Positions 24,574-34,255 of a stretch of 64,000 nt of DNA are shown here, piece after piece (position 1 is the stretch's first letter; every line of letters begins with the position of its first letter). The notes under the pieces were generated by a model. That model was given only the letters and a program-made list of their open reading frames with translations. It was not told the DNA's origin and ran no database searches. This stretch comes from Paratinospora sagittata. Taxonomy: Eukaryota > Streptophyta > Magnoliopsida > Ranunculales > Menispermaceae. A program made the position numbers and the translations under genes. Where the stretch lies: positions 62,951,254 to 63,015,253 of the forward strand of contig CM069590.1 of the NCBI GenBank assembly GCA_035771175.1. The letters are read 5' to 3'.

Positions 24574-24960
24574 GTTCCTATCACTTACGTCGGTTCTATT
24601 GTATTTTTTTGAAGAAAATATGAATAAAAATGCCATAACTTCACCTCTGTTTAATTGTTGATTTTTCTCTGAATAACTATATTATCTAACTATAAGATTA
24701 AGTTTTTATTCGATTTTTTTAGAATAATGCGAATTAATTGAAAAAGATTTATTTTTTAATTTTCTGATTTCACATATCATTTTGATGTGATAGATGGTAT
24801 ATTTAAATATAAAAACTTAAATATATTTGAATCTTAGTTCCTATCACTTACGTCGGTTCTATTGTATTTTTAAATATACTAACAGAAAATCTGTCTTTTT
24901 TTTTTTTTGAAGAAAATATGAATAAAAATGCCATAACTTCACCTCTGTTTAATTGTTGAT
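24574..24960. repeat. Direct duplication of about 95 bp around a 170-bp spacer
   Basis: The block from GTTCCTATCACTTACGTCGG to TTTAATTGTTGA occurs at 24,574-24,661 and again at 24,837-24,959, nearly identical. The second copy carries about 36 extra bases (an AAATATACTAACAG-type segment and a T run) in its middle. The similarity suggests a recent local duplication. Confidence 0.85.
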
Positions 24961-25470
24961 AAAAATAAATTCCATTGTGGACATAACTTGTAACGAGCGC
25001 TCAGTAAGCCCATTTTTTAGTTAGACCCAAGATTTAAGAGTAATACTTAATTGTCTACATGATCCAAATTTTGCACCATTTTCTTGGGCTTCCTCGACAT
25101 TTTTTTAAATCTTCATATAACTACATCCGAATCCAAAGGACGCAGAGCTACTAAAGAACTCACTGATACACTTGCTTAACAAGTAGTCAAAAGCCCATAA
25201 AACCAAACCTAAGTTAGAGACTTGAGAGTGTGCTTGCAACAACATACTCATAGGTCCACACACCACACTATTTATGTGGCTCCCGGTCCTTAACTACTGT
25301 TTTTAAAGGGATAGCATGCAAAATGTCGGGGTGAGTCATCCCATGTAAGTATCTCCAACTACCCCATCATTTGGAAGATAATCAGGACCTTACTATTCAC
25401 CTCTAAGCAGTTACAATCCACAACTACACATTTCACAATGATTCAAATGAAGAATCATGTCTTATTTAAA

Positions 25471-26161
25471 ATAGGAAGTGAATTAATTAACATAAAAACA
25501 GAATTAGTTTTTAAAAACAAAACATCAAAAGTAATAGTTATGGTTGATACATGAAAGTCTAGTACCCATAGAAGATAGAAATAAATTAAAAATGACAATT
25601 AATATAGAATAATTTGATGGAAAACAAATACTAATAATAACAGAATGTATAACCAATATTCCTATAATAATAAATAATGAAAAACATAACTTACCCCAAA
25701 CATTTATAACTAATACCCCTTGTAGGTATAAATTTATATTAGGATTAAACTTCTTAATCGAAAATAATGGTGGATTTTTCATAAGTGCAAATAGAATACA
25801 TTTCTTTAAAAGGTCAATAGTTGTTCAACCTAAATATGAGACTACTATAGTACCCTATACAAAACCCATCAATACAATAAGACAAATCTACAATGATAAT
25901 CTAGTAGAAGAAATTACTAGTATAAATGATAACTACAAAAATATTCATGAAGAATTAGAAGTACGTGAATATTTAGAAAAAGTTTTAAACATAGAACCAT
26001 CAAATATTCCTTTAAATATAAATTTACCTATCAATATTAATAATTTAATAAATCAATTAGAAAAAGAAGGAATAATTGGAGAAAACCTAACACTTAGTAA
26101 AGCACATCCTTATAAATTTGAAATAATAAATAAAGAATTAAAAATAGATGTTGCGACTTGA
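25471..26161 (+). pseudogene. EPRV aspartic protease and linker, broken
   Basis: The segment reads through a protease N-terminal strand and reaches the catalytic Asp-Thr, but the following Gly codon is TGA (about 25,552), so the DTG triad is destroyed. A further open stretch (about 25,692-26,158) carries the distal protease motif ILGLNFL and the linker to RT, ending at TGA 26,159. Frame changes separate the two parts. The protease would have processed the viral polyprotein. Confidence 0.7.
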
Positions 26162-27226
26162 CATATAGTTTAGAAGATAGAAAAGATATAAAAGATCATA
26201 TTAATGAATTATTAAAGCTAAAAATTATAAAACTTAGTAGAAGTAAACATAGAAGCCCGACTTTTATAGTAAAAAAATCATAGTGAAATAAAAAGAGGAA
26301 AAAGAAGAATGGCTATAAATTATAAAAGATTAAATGATAACTAGTATGATAATAGCTATAAAATTTCTTATAAAGATGAATTATTAAAGAATATACAAAA
26401 TTCAACATATTTCTCTAAACTAGATTGTAAAAGTGGATATTGGCAAATACCACTAGCAGAAGAATTCATTCCTTAGACGGCATTTATTTGTTCAGAAAGA
26501 TTATTTGAATGGTTAGTAATGTCTTTCGGACTAAAAAACGCACCATCTATATTCCAAGAAATGATGGATAAAATATTTAAACCATATTCACACTTTTGTA
26601 TAGTTTACATAGATGATATTCTTATTTATAGAAAAAATAGAATAAGTCCTATTTATCATGTAGAACAAATATTAGAAGCCTTAAGAAAACACAAAATTGT
26701 TATAAGCAAAAAGAAAATGGAATTATTTAAAGACCAAATTAATTTCTTAGGAATAAATATAGATAGAGGAAAAGTTAAATTACAACCTTATATAGTAACA
26801 GAAATAATAAATTTCCTTGATAAAATTGAAGAAACCAAACAACTTCAAAAATTCTTAGGATTATTAAATTATGGTAAAAAATTTATCCGTGACTTAAGTA
26901 GATTAGTTGGCCCTTTATATAATAAGCTAAAAAAGAATGGTAAAAAATATTTCAATAAAGAAGATGTTAAGCTAGTACAAAAAATTAAAGAAGTAATAAA
27001 AAATGTTAAACCTTTAGCTTTACCAATAGATAATTTTTATAAAATAATACAAACAGACACTAGTAGTATAGTATGGGGAGCAATTTTAATCCAAAAACCT
27101 GAAGAAAATAGCTCTTCTGAATTAGAAGAAATAACTCCTTATCATAGTAGAGAATTTAATGAGTCAGAAAGTAAAAAAACAAGTACTGATCTAGAAATAT
27201 TAGGAATAATAAGAGCTTTAAATGCT

Positions 27227-27262
<36 letters not shown>

Positions 27263-27482
27263 AATGATACTTTAACTATTAGAACGAATTGCAACAATAA
27301 TATAGAATTCTATAAAAAAACTAGAAAATAAAAACGTTTTAAAGAAAAACTCGTTTAGTAGTAAACGATGGATAAAATTTTTTGATGTAATACAAGATAG
27401 AGGATATAAAGCAAAATTAGAGCATGTTAAAGGTAACAATAATTACATAGCATATTTTTTATCTCGAATAATTTCTAATTAA
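26161..27482 (+). pseudogene. EPRV reverse transcriptase-RNase H, broken
   Basis: RT motifs are in order: SKLDCKSGYWQIPL (about 26,415-26,456), SFGLKNAPSIFQ (from 26,522), and an intact catalytic YIDD at 26,606-26,617. RNase H begins near 27,050 with TDTSSIVWGAIL and ends LEHVKGNNNYIAYFLSR before TAA 27,480-27,482. Two compensating frame changes occur near 26,160 and 26,285, with stops at about 26,342 and 26,474. The longest open piece is 26,519-27,331. A (TA)n run at 27,231-27,256 sits inside RNase H and adds an Ile-Tyr repeat. This domain pair would have copied pregenomic RNA into DNA. Absence of a downstream integrase separates it from LTR retrotransposons. Confidence 0.88.
27231..27256. 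repeat. (AT)n microsatellite inside RNase H region
   Basis: Uninterrupted AT dinucleotide run that translates to alternating Ile and Tyr and lengthens the region after the Glu-containing RNase H motif. Confidence 0.9.
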
Positions 27483-27497
27483 TTATTTTATTTACAG

Positions 27498-29050
27498 ATG
27501 CAGAAATCGAAAGGAAGCCTAAGTACTTAACAAGAGCCTATACAATTTGGGTTCTACAGATTACAACTTTATCCTCAAAAAATATTTTGTCCAATAGTCA
27601 ATATAGCCGAAAAAATAAAATTAGAATAAAAATGTCTTTTAAATAATATTTAGACTTTTAGAAATGATAAAAATCGTTTTGCCGACATTTTAAATGCATT
27701 AGCCCATTATTTTTCAACTAATAATAAATACGAATATTATGTAGTTTTTGAAGGTCATAATAGAGGTATTTTTAATACATGGCAACAAGTTTTAGAAAAT
27801 ATAGAAAATTATGAAAAAGCTAGTTATAGAGGTTATATTTCTTTTGATGAAGCTAAAGAGGTTTTAGATTTTTATATTTCAAATCTTAGCAGGTCAAATC
27901 CAATCGTCAAGATAGAAGGCAAATCATATACAAAATGTGAGATTTTAGAATTCATGCATGGATATCATGAACTTAGCTGTGAAAAAATAGCTTTAGAAAA
28001 TAGCTTGAAAATGTACAAAGTAAACTAGATACTCTGCAAAAAGAAATATATGGCAAAAATAGTCATGAAACTAACAGTAGTTCAAAAGATCATGCTCTTG
28101 AAAAATCTAGCAGTAAACTAGAATTTTATAATGAGCCTTTTACACCACCTAAAGTTATTTTAGATAAATTTGATGAAAATATAAAGGAACATATTTATAA
28201 TTTAGCTAAAAAACGTAGTTCTTAGAGGTAGGAATTTATTGTCCAATTTTTCATGGACTCTGCCAAAATGCATCAATTTTATTATTTAACTAGTTATGAA
28301 TGGGACTATCATCATAGTAAAAAATTAGTATGCAAAAATAAACTAGAATGTATTGATGACAGAACTCGAAAACAAAATTGTACTTGCACTTTAGTGTATA
28401 GTATATGCAAAATAAATTTAAACCTAGAGAGATATAAAAATATTAAAATAACTTTTCAAGGAGAAGAAATAGAGCTCAGCCCTCAATTATTATTGGACTA
28501 TGGACCGGTCAATCAAATCGTTTTCACCGATCCAGGCCAGACAAATATGTTCGGAAGAAAATTTACAGGGGCGGTTCTACAAGTATTCTCTAGATATCAA
28601 TATGTGGAAGCCATTATTAATTCCAAACCACCAGAATGGACAAAAGCTGGAAGCATCATACCGGCTCAACACAAGATAGTATTGAACGGTCACGACAACA
28701 ATATGAGAATTTTTAGATATGATCAACCTTGGATTTGTGATCAATCAATAAGAAAACAAATTCGACATTGGCAAGCAAGAGTAATTAGTATGAATTTTTG
28801 GCTAGAAGAACTGAACGAAAATCATACATTAATTACTAAAGATTTCATTCAGAAGATTTACTGTGAAGAAAGATTTTATGGGATTCCATTTTTGTCAAAG
28901 ACTCACTACTAATTACTAGTAAACAAGTATAAAGTAGAATTCTACAGAGATGAGGATACTGACGAAGAGCCAAAAGATGAAGACTATGAATGGTGGGCAA
29001 ATCTCGGTGAGATGGAACTCCATAATGTTAAAAATATGATGGAAGGATAA
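27498..29050 (+). pseudogene. EPRV viroplasmin/transactivator-like ORF, broken
   Basis: Starts at an ATG 15 bases after the RNase H stop, preceded by TTTATTTACAG, a good splice-acceptor shape. A segment at about 27,737-27,880 shows the viroplasmin / RNase H1 N-terminal fold pattern: YYVVFEGHNRGIF, then TW, then SYRGYISFDEAKEVL. In caulimoviruses this domain belongs to the P6 inclusion-body and translational transactivator protein. After several stops the frame is open at 28,253-28,912 (219 codons, function not recognised, containing a Cys-rich KQNCTCTL patch), then continues past TAA 28,910-28,912 to an acidic tail ending at 29,050. Linking the later part to the same protein is inference from position. 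Confidence 0.6.
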
Positions 29051-29288
29051 GACAACTGAACAACTGTAGTACGTGTCCGCAATCCTTTCGTCTTTAGTAA
29101 AAGTAGATAATAAATATGTGTAGTAGAAAAGACATGTGAAATGTAATTGATAAAGTTAGTTGTCGTCTTGTAAAGATGTAGGAACAATATTAAATAAAGT
29201 GATGAGGTGGTCAAAATGAATAGTAACTTTAAATAATTGTAAGTTACTATTTATGAATTTAAATGGGTTTGAAATCCATAGGTTCGTC

Positions 29289-29296
29289 TATAAATA
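29289..29296 (+). promoter_or_regulatory. EPRV pregenomic-RNA promoter TATA box
   Basis: TATAAATA in the intergenic region after the viroplasmin-like ORF, the position of the 35S-type promoter in caulimovirids. Transcription would begin near 29,320. Confidence 0.65.
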
Positions 29297-29418
29297 TAGG
29301 TTGAAGGCATAACTAGGGGCATAGCAAACATAAATAGCAAATATCTCTTTTGCATGCGTTATCTTGCCCTTATCTTGCCCTTCTAAGTTCATCTTTCAAG
29401 AGCCTGTACAAAATAACA

Positions 29419-29428
29419 CTGTAAGTAT
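29419..29428 (+). promoter_or_regulatory. Candidate splice donor in the EPRV leader
   Basis: CACT/GTAAGTATG is a strong donor match about 100 bases after the predicted start. With the acceptor-like site just before the viroplasmin-like ATG (27,497) it could have made a spliced ORF mRNA, as is known for rice tungro bacilliform virus. This pairing is inference. Confidence 0.35.
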
Positions 29429-29442
29429 GTTTAACTACTATG

Positions 29443-29448
29443 AATAAA
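29443..29448 (+). terminator. EPRV polyadenylation signal
   Basis: AATAAA 154 bases downstream of the TATA box. In caulimovirids the signal lies a short way after the transcription start, is skipped on the first pass and used on the second, giving terminally redundant pregenomic RNA. The spacing here fits that layout. Confidence 0.55.
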
Positions 29449-29756
29449 GTTGATATTGCTGTAAATTTAGCCAATGCTTATTTTATTCTCTTCTTTATTT
29501 TAATAGTTTTATACTGTATTAATTATTTGTGTGGATATAGAGGAAAGTAATCATCAAATATAGTATTATATGTAATAAAAATATAGCAATTAAACGTTAA
29601 TTTTATAATTGTTTCGGGATAAGACACAAAGAAAAAGGATGAAACTATAAACAAAAATAATGTCTTTAATAGTAAAAGATCTTTGGTGTGGTTTTTTTCT
29701 GGCCCAAGAACAGAGCAGTTGGCCAATGTTCTGTCGTTGATAGGCGTGTTGGCTAG

Positions 29757-30155
29757 TATTGGCATGCCAGGCAAACTGTTTTGTTAAACATTATATTACT
29801 GATTAGGAATACAGAAAAAAATGATATCACATCATTTGACTATTCAAGATATTATTATGTGTTTATAGGAGTAGTCCAACTTACTACGTGCCACTTTACA
29901 ACAATTGATATCATCCATGTTTACTTCCTTGTTTTTATATTACTTTTAATAATCTTTTTAATCTTATTACATCTTCTTGTTGTTTTTAAAATTATTAGTG
30001 AACCAAAAGCCTTAGCTTTAATATTAAAATATTTTCGACCTTTTCATTGGACTATATATTATATAAATACAATAGTTCCAGCAATAGTTTTTCTAACCTT
30101 AGTAATAAAAATCAGAAAATCAATAGATCAAAATCTAATATATGAAAAAATTTGA
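29757..30155 (+). pseudogene. Membrane-protein-like open frame in the EPRV, no ATG
   Basis: An uninterrupted frame of about 130 codons between the promoter region and the polyprotein start. It has a very hydrophobic segment with LVFILLLIIFLILL (about 29,925-29,980) and a second one around IVPAIVFLTLVI (about 30,065-30,110), separated by a basic loop, so two or more membrane helices are likely. It contains no methionine codon; the only near-cognate start is TTG at 29,781. It ends 14 bases past the next ATG (30,141), overlapping the following frame. It could be a real small viral ORF that lost its start, or A/T-rich chance. I know of no standard caulimovirid gene at this place. Confidence 0.4.
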
Positions 30156-32720
30156 AAACTGTACCTTAGAGCAATTAAGTGAATTAGAATATTTAATTCA
30201 ATTACAACGAAAGCTTCTAAAAAGATATCAAACTTTAGGCTTAATTACCTCAATCTTTAATAAATCAAACAGTAGAAATAAATACCGCACAAATTCATGA
30301 CTTTACTTCCATTAATTACTTAGACTTAGAACTTTCAAATAATAAAAAGACAAAAACAAATCTCCCAGAAGGCTTTAAAATTACGTGCAACTTTTCTAGT
30401 AGAAAACACCAATTACATACTGAAGAAAATACCTAATTAAATAGTATAGTAGATTTACTTATTAATATTAGTCAAAATTTAGAGCACAATTTAGAAAGAA
30501 ATACTATTAGTAGACACAGTAGAAAAAATAAAAATACAAACCTTACAATCTAATCTAGACTATATTAAATCAATAATAAATAATCTAAATATAAATCTTA
30601 ATAATATCCCTGATAAACAAGAATTTAGAAATATATTATCAAACAAAACACATAATCAAGTAGATACAGAAAATCATAGACTATTACAAAATATATTATT
30701 TGAACTAGAAAGATTAAACGAAAATACAAAAAGAACAACAAAAATAATTAGCTAAAATCTGAAAAATAGTTAGTAAATAAGCCACCAAAAATAATTAAAT
30801 AAATATTATTATAAATATAAACATAAATATACTAGTCCACATAAGCATATTAGTTAGTCATAAGTCTAATAGATAATTGTAACACCCTGTAGTTTTAATG
30901 AAATACATACGATAAATTACACGTATATCGAGATATATAATATACGTATTTTATACGTATGAGCCAAATATATGTGTGTATAAATATATACTAGATTTAA
31001 GGAGTATTAGTAAATAAATAAAATTATTAAATGAAGATGATACATATGGGATCATCCTATATGGGTGCTTATAATTTTAAAAAAATGAAGTAGAATTAAA
31101 TTGATTAATTTATGGGGTTGAAAATATGTGGATTGGAGTATGATGTAATGATTTAATGAATTACCTTAATATGGGAAAGTTGGTTTGTTAAATTTTATAG
31201 GGAGGTGCTGTCGAAATTTTTAAAAATTTTGGAATGGATTGTGAGACTATGTGAAGGCTGACAGTGTATTGTATATTGTATATGAATATATACAGTGTAG
31301 AATACATTATGCCGGTCATGACGTCAGCCTAAGGCCATCGTGACAATAATAGTCAAAGAGAGCTTAATCATATCTATTTGTCAACATCACCATATCTATT
31401 GTTTCAACATAGATAATAAATGTTTTTACTTTTATGTAGTTATAGTTTATGAAGTTGTTCAAATAAGCACCTATGTAGTTATAGTGAAATATAATTACTA
31501 TAAGACAAACAAGAGAGAGAAAGTGAACGAGTAGTAATTTTTTCCTGTAAGAAGCATTAAAAACAGTAAAAGAAATAGTACCAGAAATTGACTCTATAGG
31601 CTTTAGCAATATACAATTTCACACCGAGAGCAACTTAATTCCACAGTGTAAGCTAATACCATAATTCAACTAATACTACAATTAAGCAATAGATTAGAAT
31701 TATTAGAAGAAAAATTAACAAAACTAAGTTATATAATTAAAGCAAAATAAATAACTGCAGAAATAATTAGTGAAGATAAAGTTAAAATACTTGATGATCA
31801 ATTAGAAAATTTAACTAAAAAGGTTAAAACACTAAATAAAGAATATAAACAACCTGAAGATTTAACACAACCAATTAGAGATATTTTAGGACCAAAACGA
31901 ATATGGAAAACATAATATCAGTAAGTGAAAAAGATAATATAATAGAAAAAGTTAGAAATATGTTAAATATTAACACAAAAGGTAAAGAAATAATAGAATG
32001 AACTGAAGACTTAATACCTGAAATAGAAGCAGATAAAATCTTAGAACAAGGATTTAATAAAATTAAAAAGAAAATTCTTTATAATTATAATTTCAAAGAT
32101 AAAATTAATAATGGAATATATATTTATAAAGAAGAATAAAAAATAGTTGTAGTAAATAAAAGAGAAAGTATAACATTAAGAAGTCCACAAGCTAAAGAAA
32201 AGTTGTTATAAGAAAAATATTCTAATATACAGATATGAGTAGTAATGAAAGGTGTAATAAGTCAAACTAGAGAAGGACTAGATACAAAAGCTCATTTATA
32301 TTTTTATGACGGAAGATTTAGTGATCATGAACAAGCTTAAATTGCAAGTGCTGAAATAGACTTAAGAAATAAAATAGCAGTAGTAGGATGCTTACCTAAC
32401 ATAGATATAGATGTACGAAAATTTGTATAAAATATAAAATTAAGTGTACAAACTAGAGGATTTAAAATGAATAGTGAATTCAAGAATATTACATTAAAAA
32501 TATTCTTACTAAGAAATCTCTATGATAAATATCATAAAAGATTTAAATTCGTAAATAAAAATATAGTAGATTGCTTTCAAAGTCATATGTCAATATGATA
32601 ATACCACAAAAATTAACTTATAGTCAACTTAATAGATTGGAATGGAAACTATCACCCTTAGAACCTGAAAAAAAGTATTAAATGACCTGAACAAAGTAAA
32701 ATATATAAGAACAGAAATAG
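30141..32720 (+). pseudogene. EPRV polyprotein N-terminus and movement protein, broken and interrupted
   Basis: Begins at ATG 30,141 with a coiled-coil-like TLEQLSELEYLIQLQRK segment, then decays through stops and frame changes and is split by the solo LTR at 30,878-31,345. The 30K-family movement protein signature is readable at about 32,270-32,420: GLDTKAHLYFYDGRF and the following IDLRNKIAVVGCLP, with the family's conserved Asp. Movement proteins of this family enlarge plasmodesmata for cell-to-cell spread. Many nonsense codons are present, often TAA/TAG in A-rich context. Assignment of the 30.1-30.9 kb part to the same polyprotein is by order. Confidence 0.7.
30878..31345 (+). mobile_element. 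Solo LTR inserted in the EPRV
   Basis: The 468-bp insert starts TGTAACACCC and ends CATCGTGACA. Perfect 5-bp duplications ATAAT flank it at 30,873-30,877 and 31,346-31,350. Its 5' half matches the LTR at 1-983 (opposite orientation), including 19 exact bases at 30,949-30,967. Its last 35 bases (GCCGGTCATGACGTCA then GTGACA) resemble the end of the 58,021-60,610 LTR. It is much shorter than those LTRs, so the middle is deleted or it is a short subfamily. No internal region or second LTR is present. Confidence 0.88.
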
Positions 32721-32739
32721 TAAAGCTGCACAAATATTT

Positions 32740-34060
32740 ACTAATTATAAAAGAATAAAAAATTCAGAAATAATAGAAGAAGAAGAAGAAAATGAAATTA
32801 ATATGTTAGAATATGAAATAAATAAAATAGAAATTATTAAAACTAATAGGAATCAAATAATAGATGACATATTTGAAAATCCCACTAAATTTATGACAAA
32901 AGAAGAATTTAACGAATTTTGTAATGGTGCCTATATAGATGATGAAATAGGTGAAATCTTAGCTTAAAAAATAAATTTAGAATTATTTAATATACATACG
33001 GACCAACATTATAATGAAATATTTACAAGAGAAGCTAAAATAGAAGAAGGTGAAAGTAGTAAAAAAGTACCAGAATCAATAATAGAACCTACAACTATAG
33101 AAACTTATTTTAATAATAGAGAAAAATACAAGCCACAAAATTTAGAATATAAAGAGGCAGAAAGAATATTCAACTCAAAAAATAGACTAGAAGGATTTGA
33201 AAAAGAGGATAAATATCAAGACTTAATAATATTAAGCTTATACAAGATTAATCCAAAAGATTGGAAAAAATAATTTAAAAATTGGGAAGGCAATTTAATT
33301 AGAAAATCAATGGGAGACCTTTCAAACATAATTGATCCAAAATATAAATTATTATATTTAGAAAGTACTATAGGATTTCAAGAAAAACAAACATATATGA
33401 GATGGATAAGACATTGTGAAGAACGTGAAAAAGAATTATTAGATGATTTTGATACAAATATTACAGTTCTTAGTTTTATAGATTTAATGAGTAAATTAAT
33501 TTTAGGAACAGGACATGATAGACAAGATGAATCATTAGCACCAATAAATGCCATTAGAAATCTAGAATAACTAAAAATTTGTGATTTACAATATTTTGAT
33601 GACTATGCTAGTACGTTTTATAACTATTGGAGTCAAATAGGAAACCCTTTCGATAAAGACTTAATAATGAAATTTGTTATTAAATTACCAAGAGCTTTTG
33701 GAGAAAAATTATATAGAAAAACTATACAACGATTTCAAGAAAATCAAGATAAAGGCTATATAACTACATTAGCAACATTAATAGAATTAGTAAGAATGAA
33801 AATTAAAGACTACTGTCTAACAGAAAAAGTAAGGAAACAAACTAAACAAAGCTTTAATAAAATGTGTAATAATATATTTGAAGTACCAACATTTAGCTGT
33901 AATAAAAGAAAAAAACATATAAAACAAAACGAAAGAAAAAATCATATAATACAAAACATAAGAAATTTTATAAAAGAAATTTATAAGATACAATAAACCC
34001 AAAATAAGAGAAAAAGCTAGAAAAGCATTTAGAAAAGGAAAAAGAATAGTGAGAAAAACT
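32740..34060 (+). pseudogene. EPRV coat-protein region, broken
   Basis: Frames carry a Glu-rich lead (about 32,780-32,800), then readable pieces at 33,310-33,570 and 33,667-33,996 separated by single stops. Content such as DDFDTNITVLSFIDLM, then FVIKLPRAFGEKL and a basic tail, followed directly by a CCHC-type knuckle, fits the caulimovirid capsid domain. Stops at about 32,965, 33,270 and 33,568 and others break it. Domain assignment rests on position between movement protein and zinc knuckle plus general character. Confidence 0.6.
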
Positions 34061-34108
34061 TGTAAATATTTTTTAAGTGGAAAAAAAAGTCATATAAAAC
34101 CCAATTGT
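34061..34108 (+). pseudogene. EPRV zinc knuckle with two cysteines lost
   Basis: Spacing of a CX2CX4HX4C nucleic-acid-binding knuckle is preserved up to His (34,091-34,093) and the last Cys (34,106-34,108), but the first two metal-ligand positions are TAT (Tyr, 34,067) and AGT (Ser, 34,076). An unrelated Cys lies two codons before the first. The motif could no longer bind zinc. An acidic tail and TAG at 34,253 follow, ending the viral sequence. Confidence 0.65.
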
Positions 34109-34255
34109 CCTTAAAGAAACAATATAAAAGTAAATATATTAGAAGAATTACTAGATTTTTTAGAAGAAGATATAGTTAATATAGAAATGCTAAACTTTGA
34201 TGATGAAATATACATAGATAATGATAGTGATATTAGTAATAGTGAAGAAGAATAG

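Larger units (their letters stand above)
25437..34255 (+). mobile_element. Endogenous pararetrovirus (Caulimoviridae-like), decayed, circularly permuted
   Basis: Reading order is protease, RT/RNase H, viroplasmin-like ORF, intergenic promoter region, membrane-protein-like frame, movement protein, coat protein, zinc knuckle. Exogenous caulimovirids have MP-CP-PR-RT-RH, so this copy starts in the middle of the circular genome. Both ends lie in the acidic linker between zinc knuckle and protease: the right end is Asp/Ser/Glu-rich and stops at TAG 34,253-34,255; the left begins with a similar short acidic stretch at about 25,437. Removing the inserted solo LTR leaves about 8.35 kb, a plausible single genome unit. 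There is no integrase, and movement protein and viroplasmin domains are present, which excludes Ty3/gypsy. Many stops and frameshifts show it is a fossil. Genus is uncertain; the layout suggests florendo- or petuvirus relatives. Confidence 0.85.

Noticed and set aside
25437..34255. Ty3/gypsy retrotransposon as the explanation for the RT block
   Set aside because: No integrase follows RNase H, no LTRs flank it, and movement-protein and viroplasmin-like domains are present.
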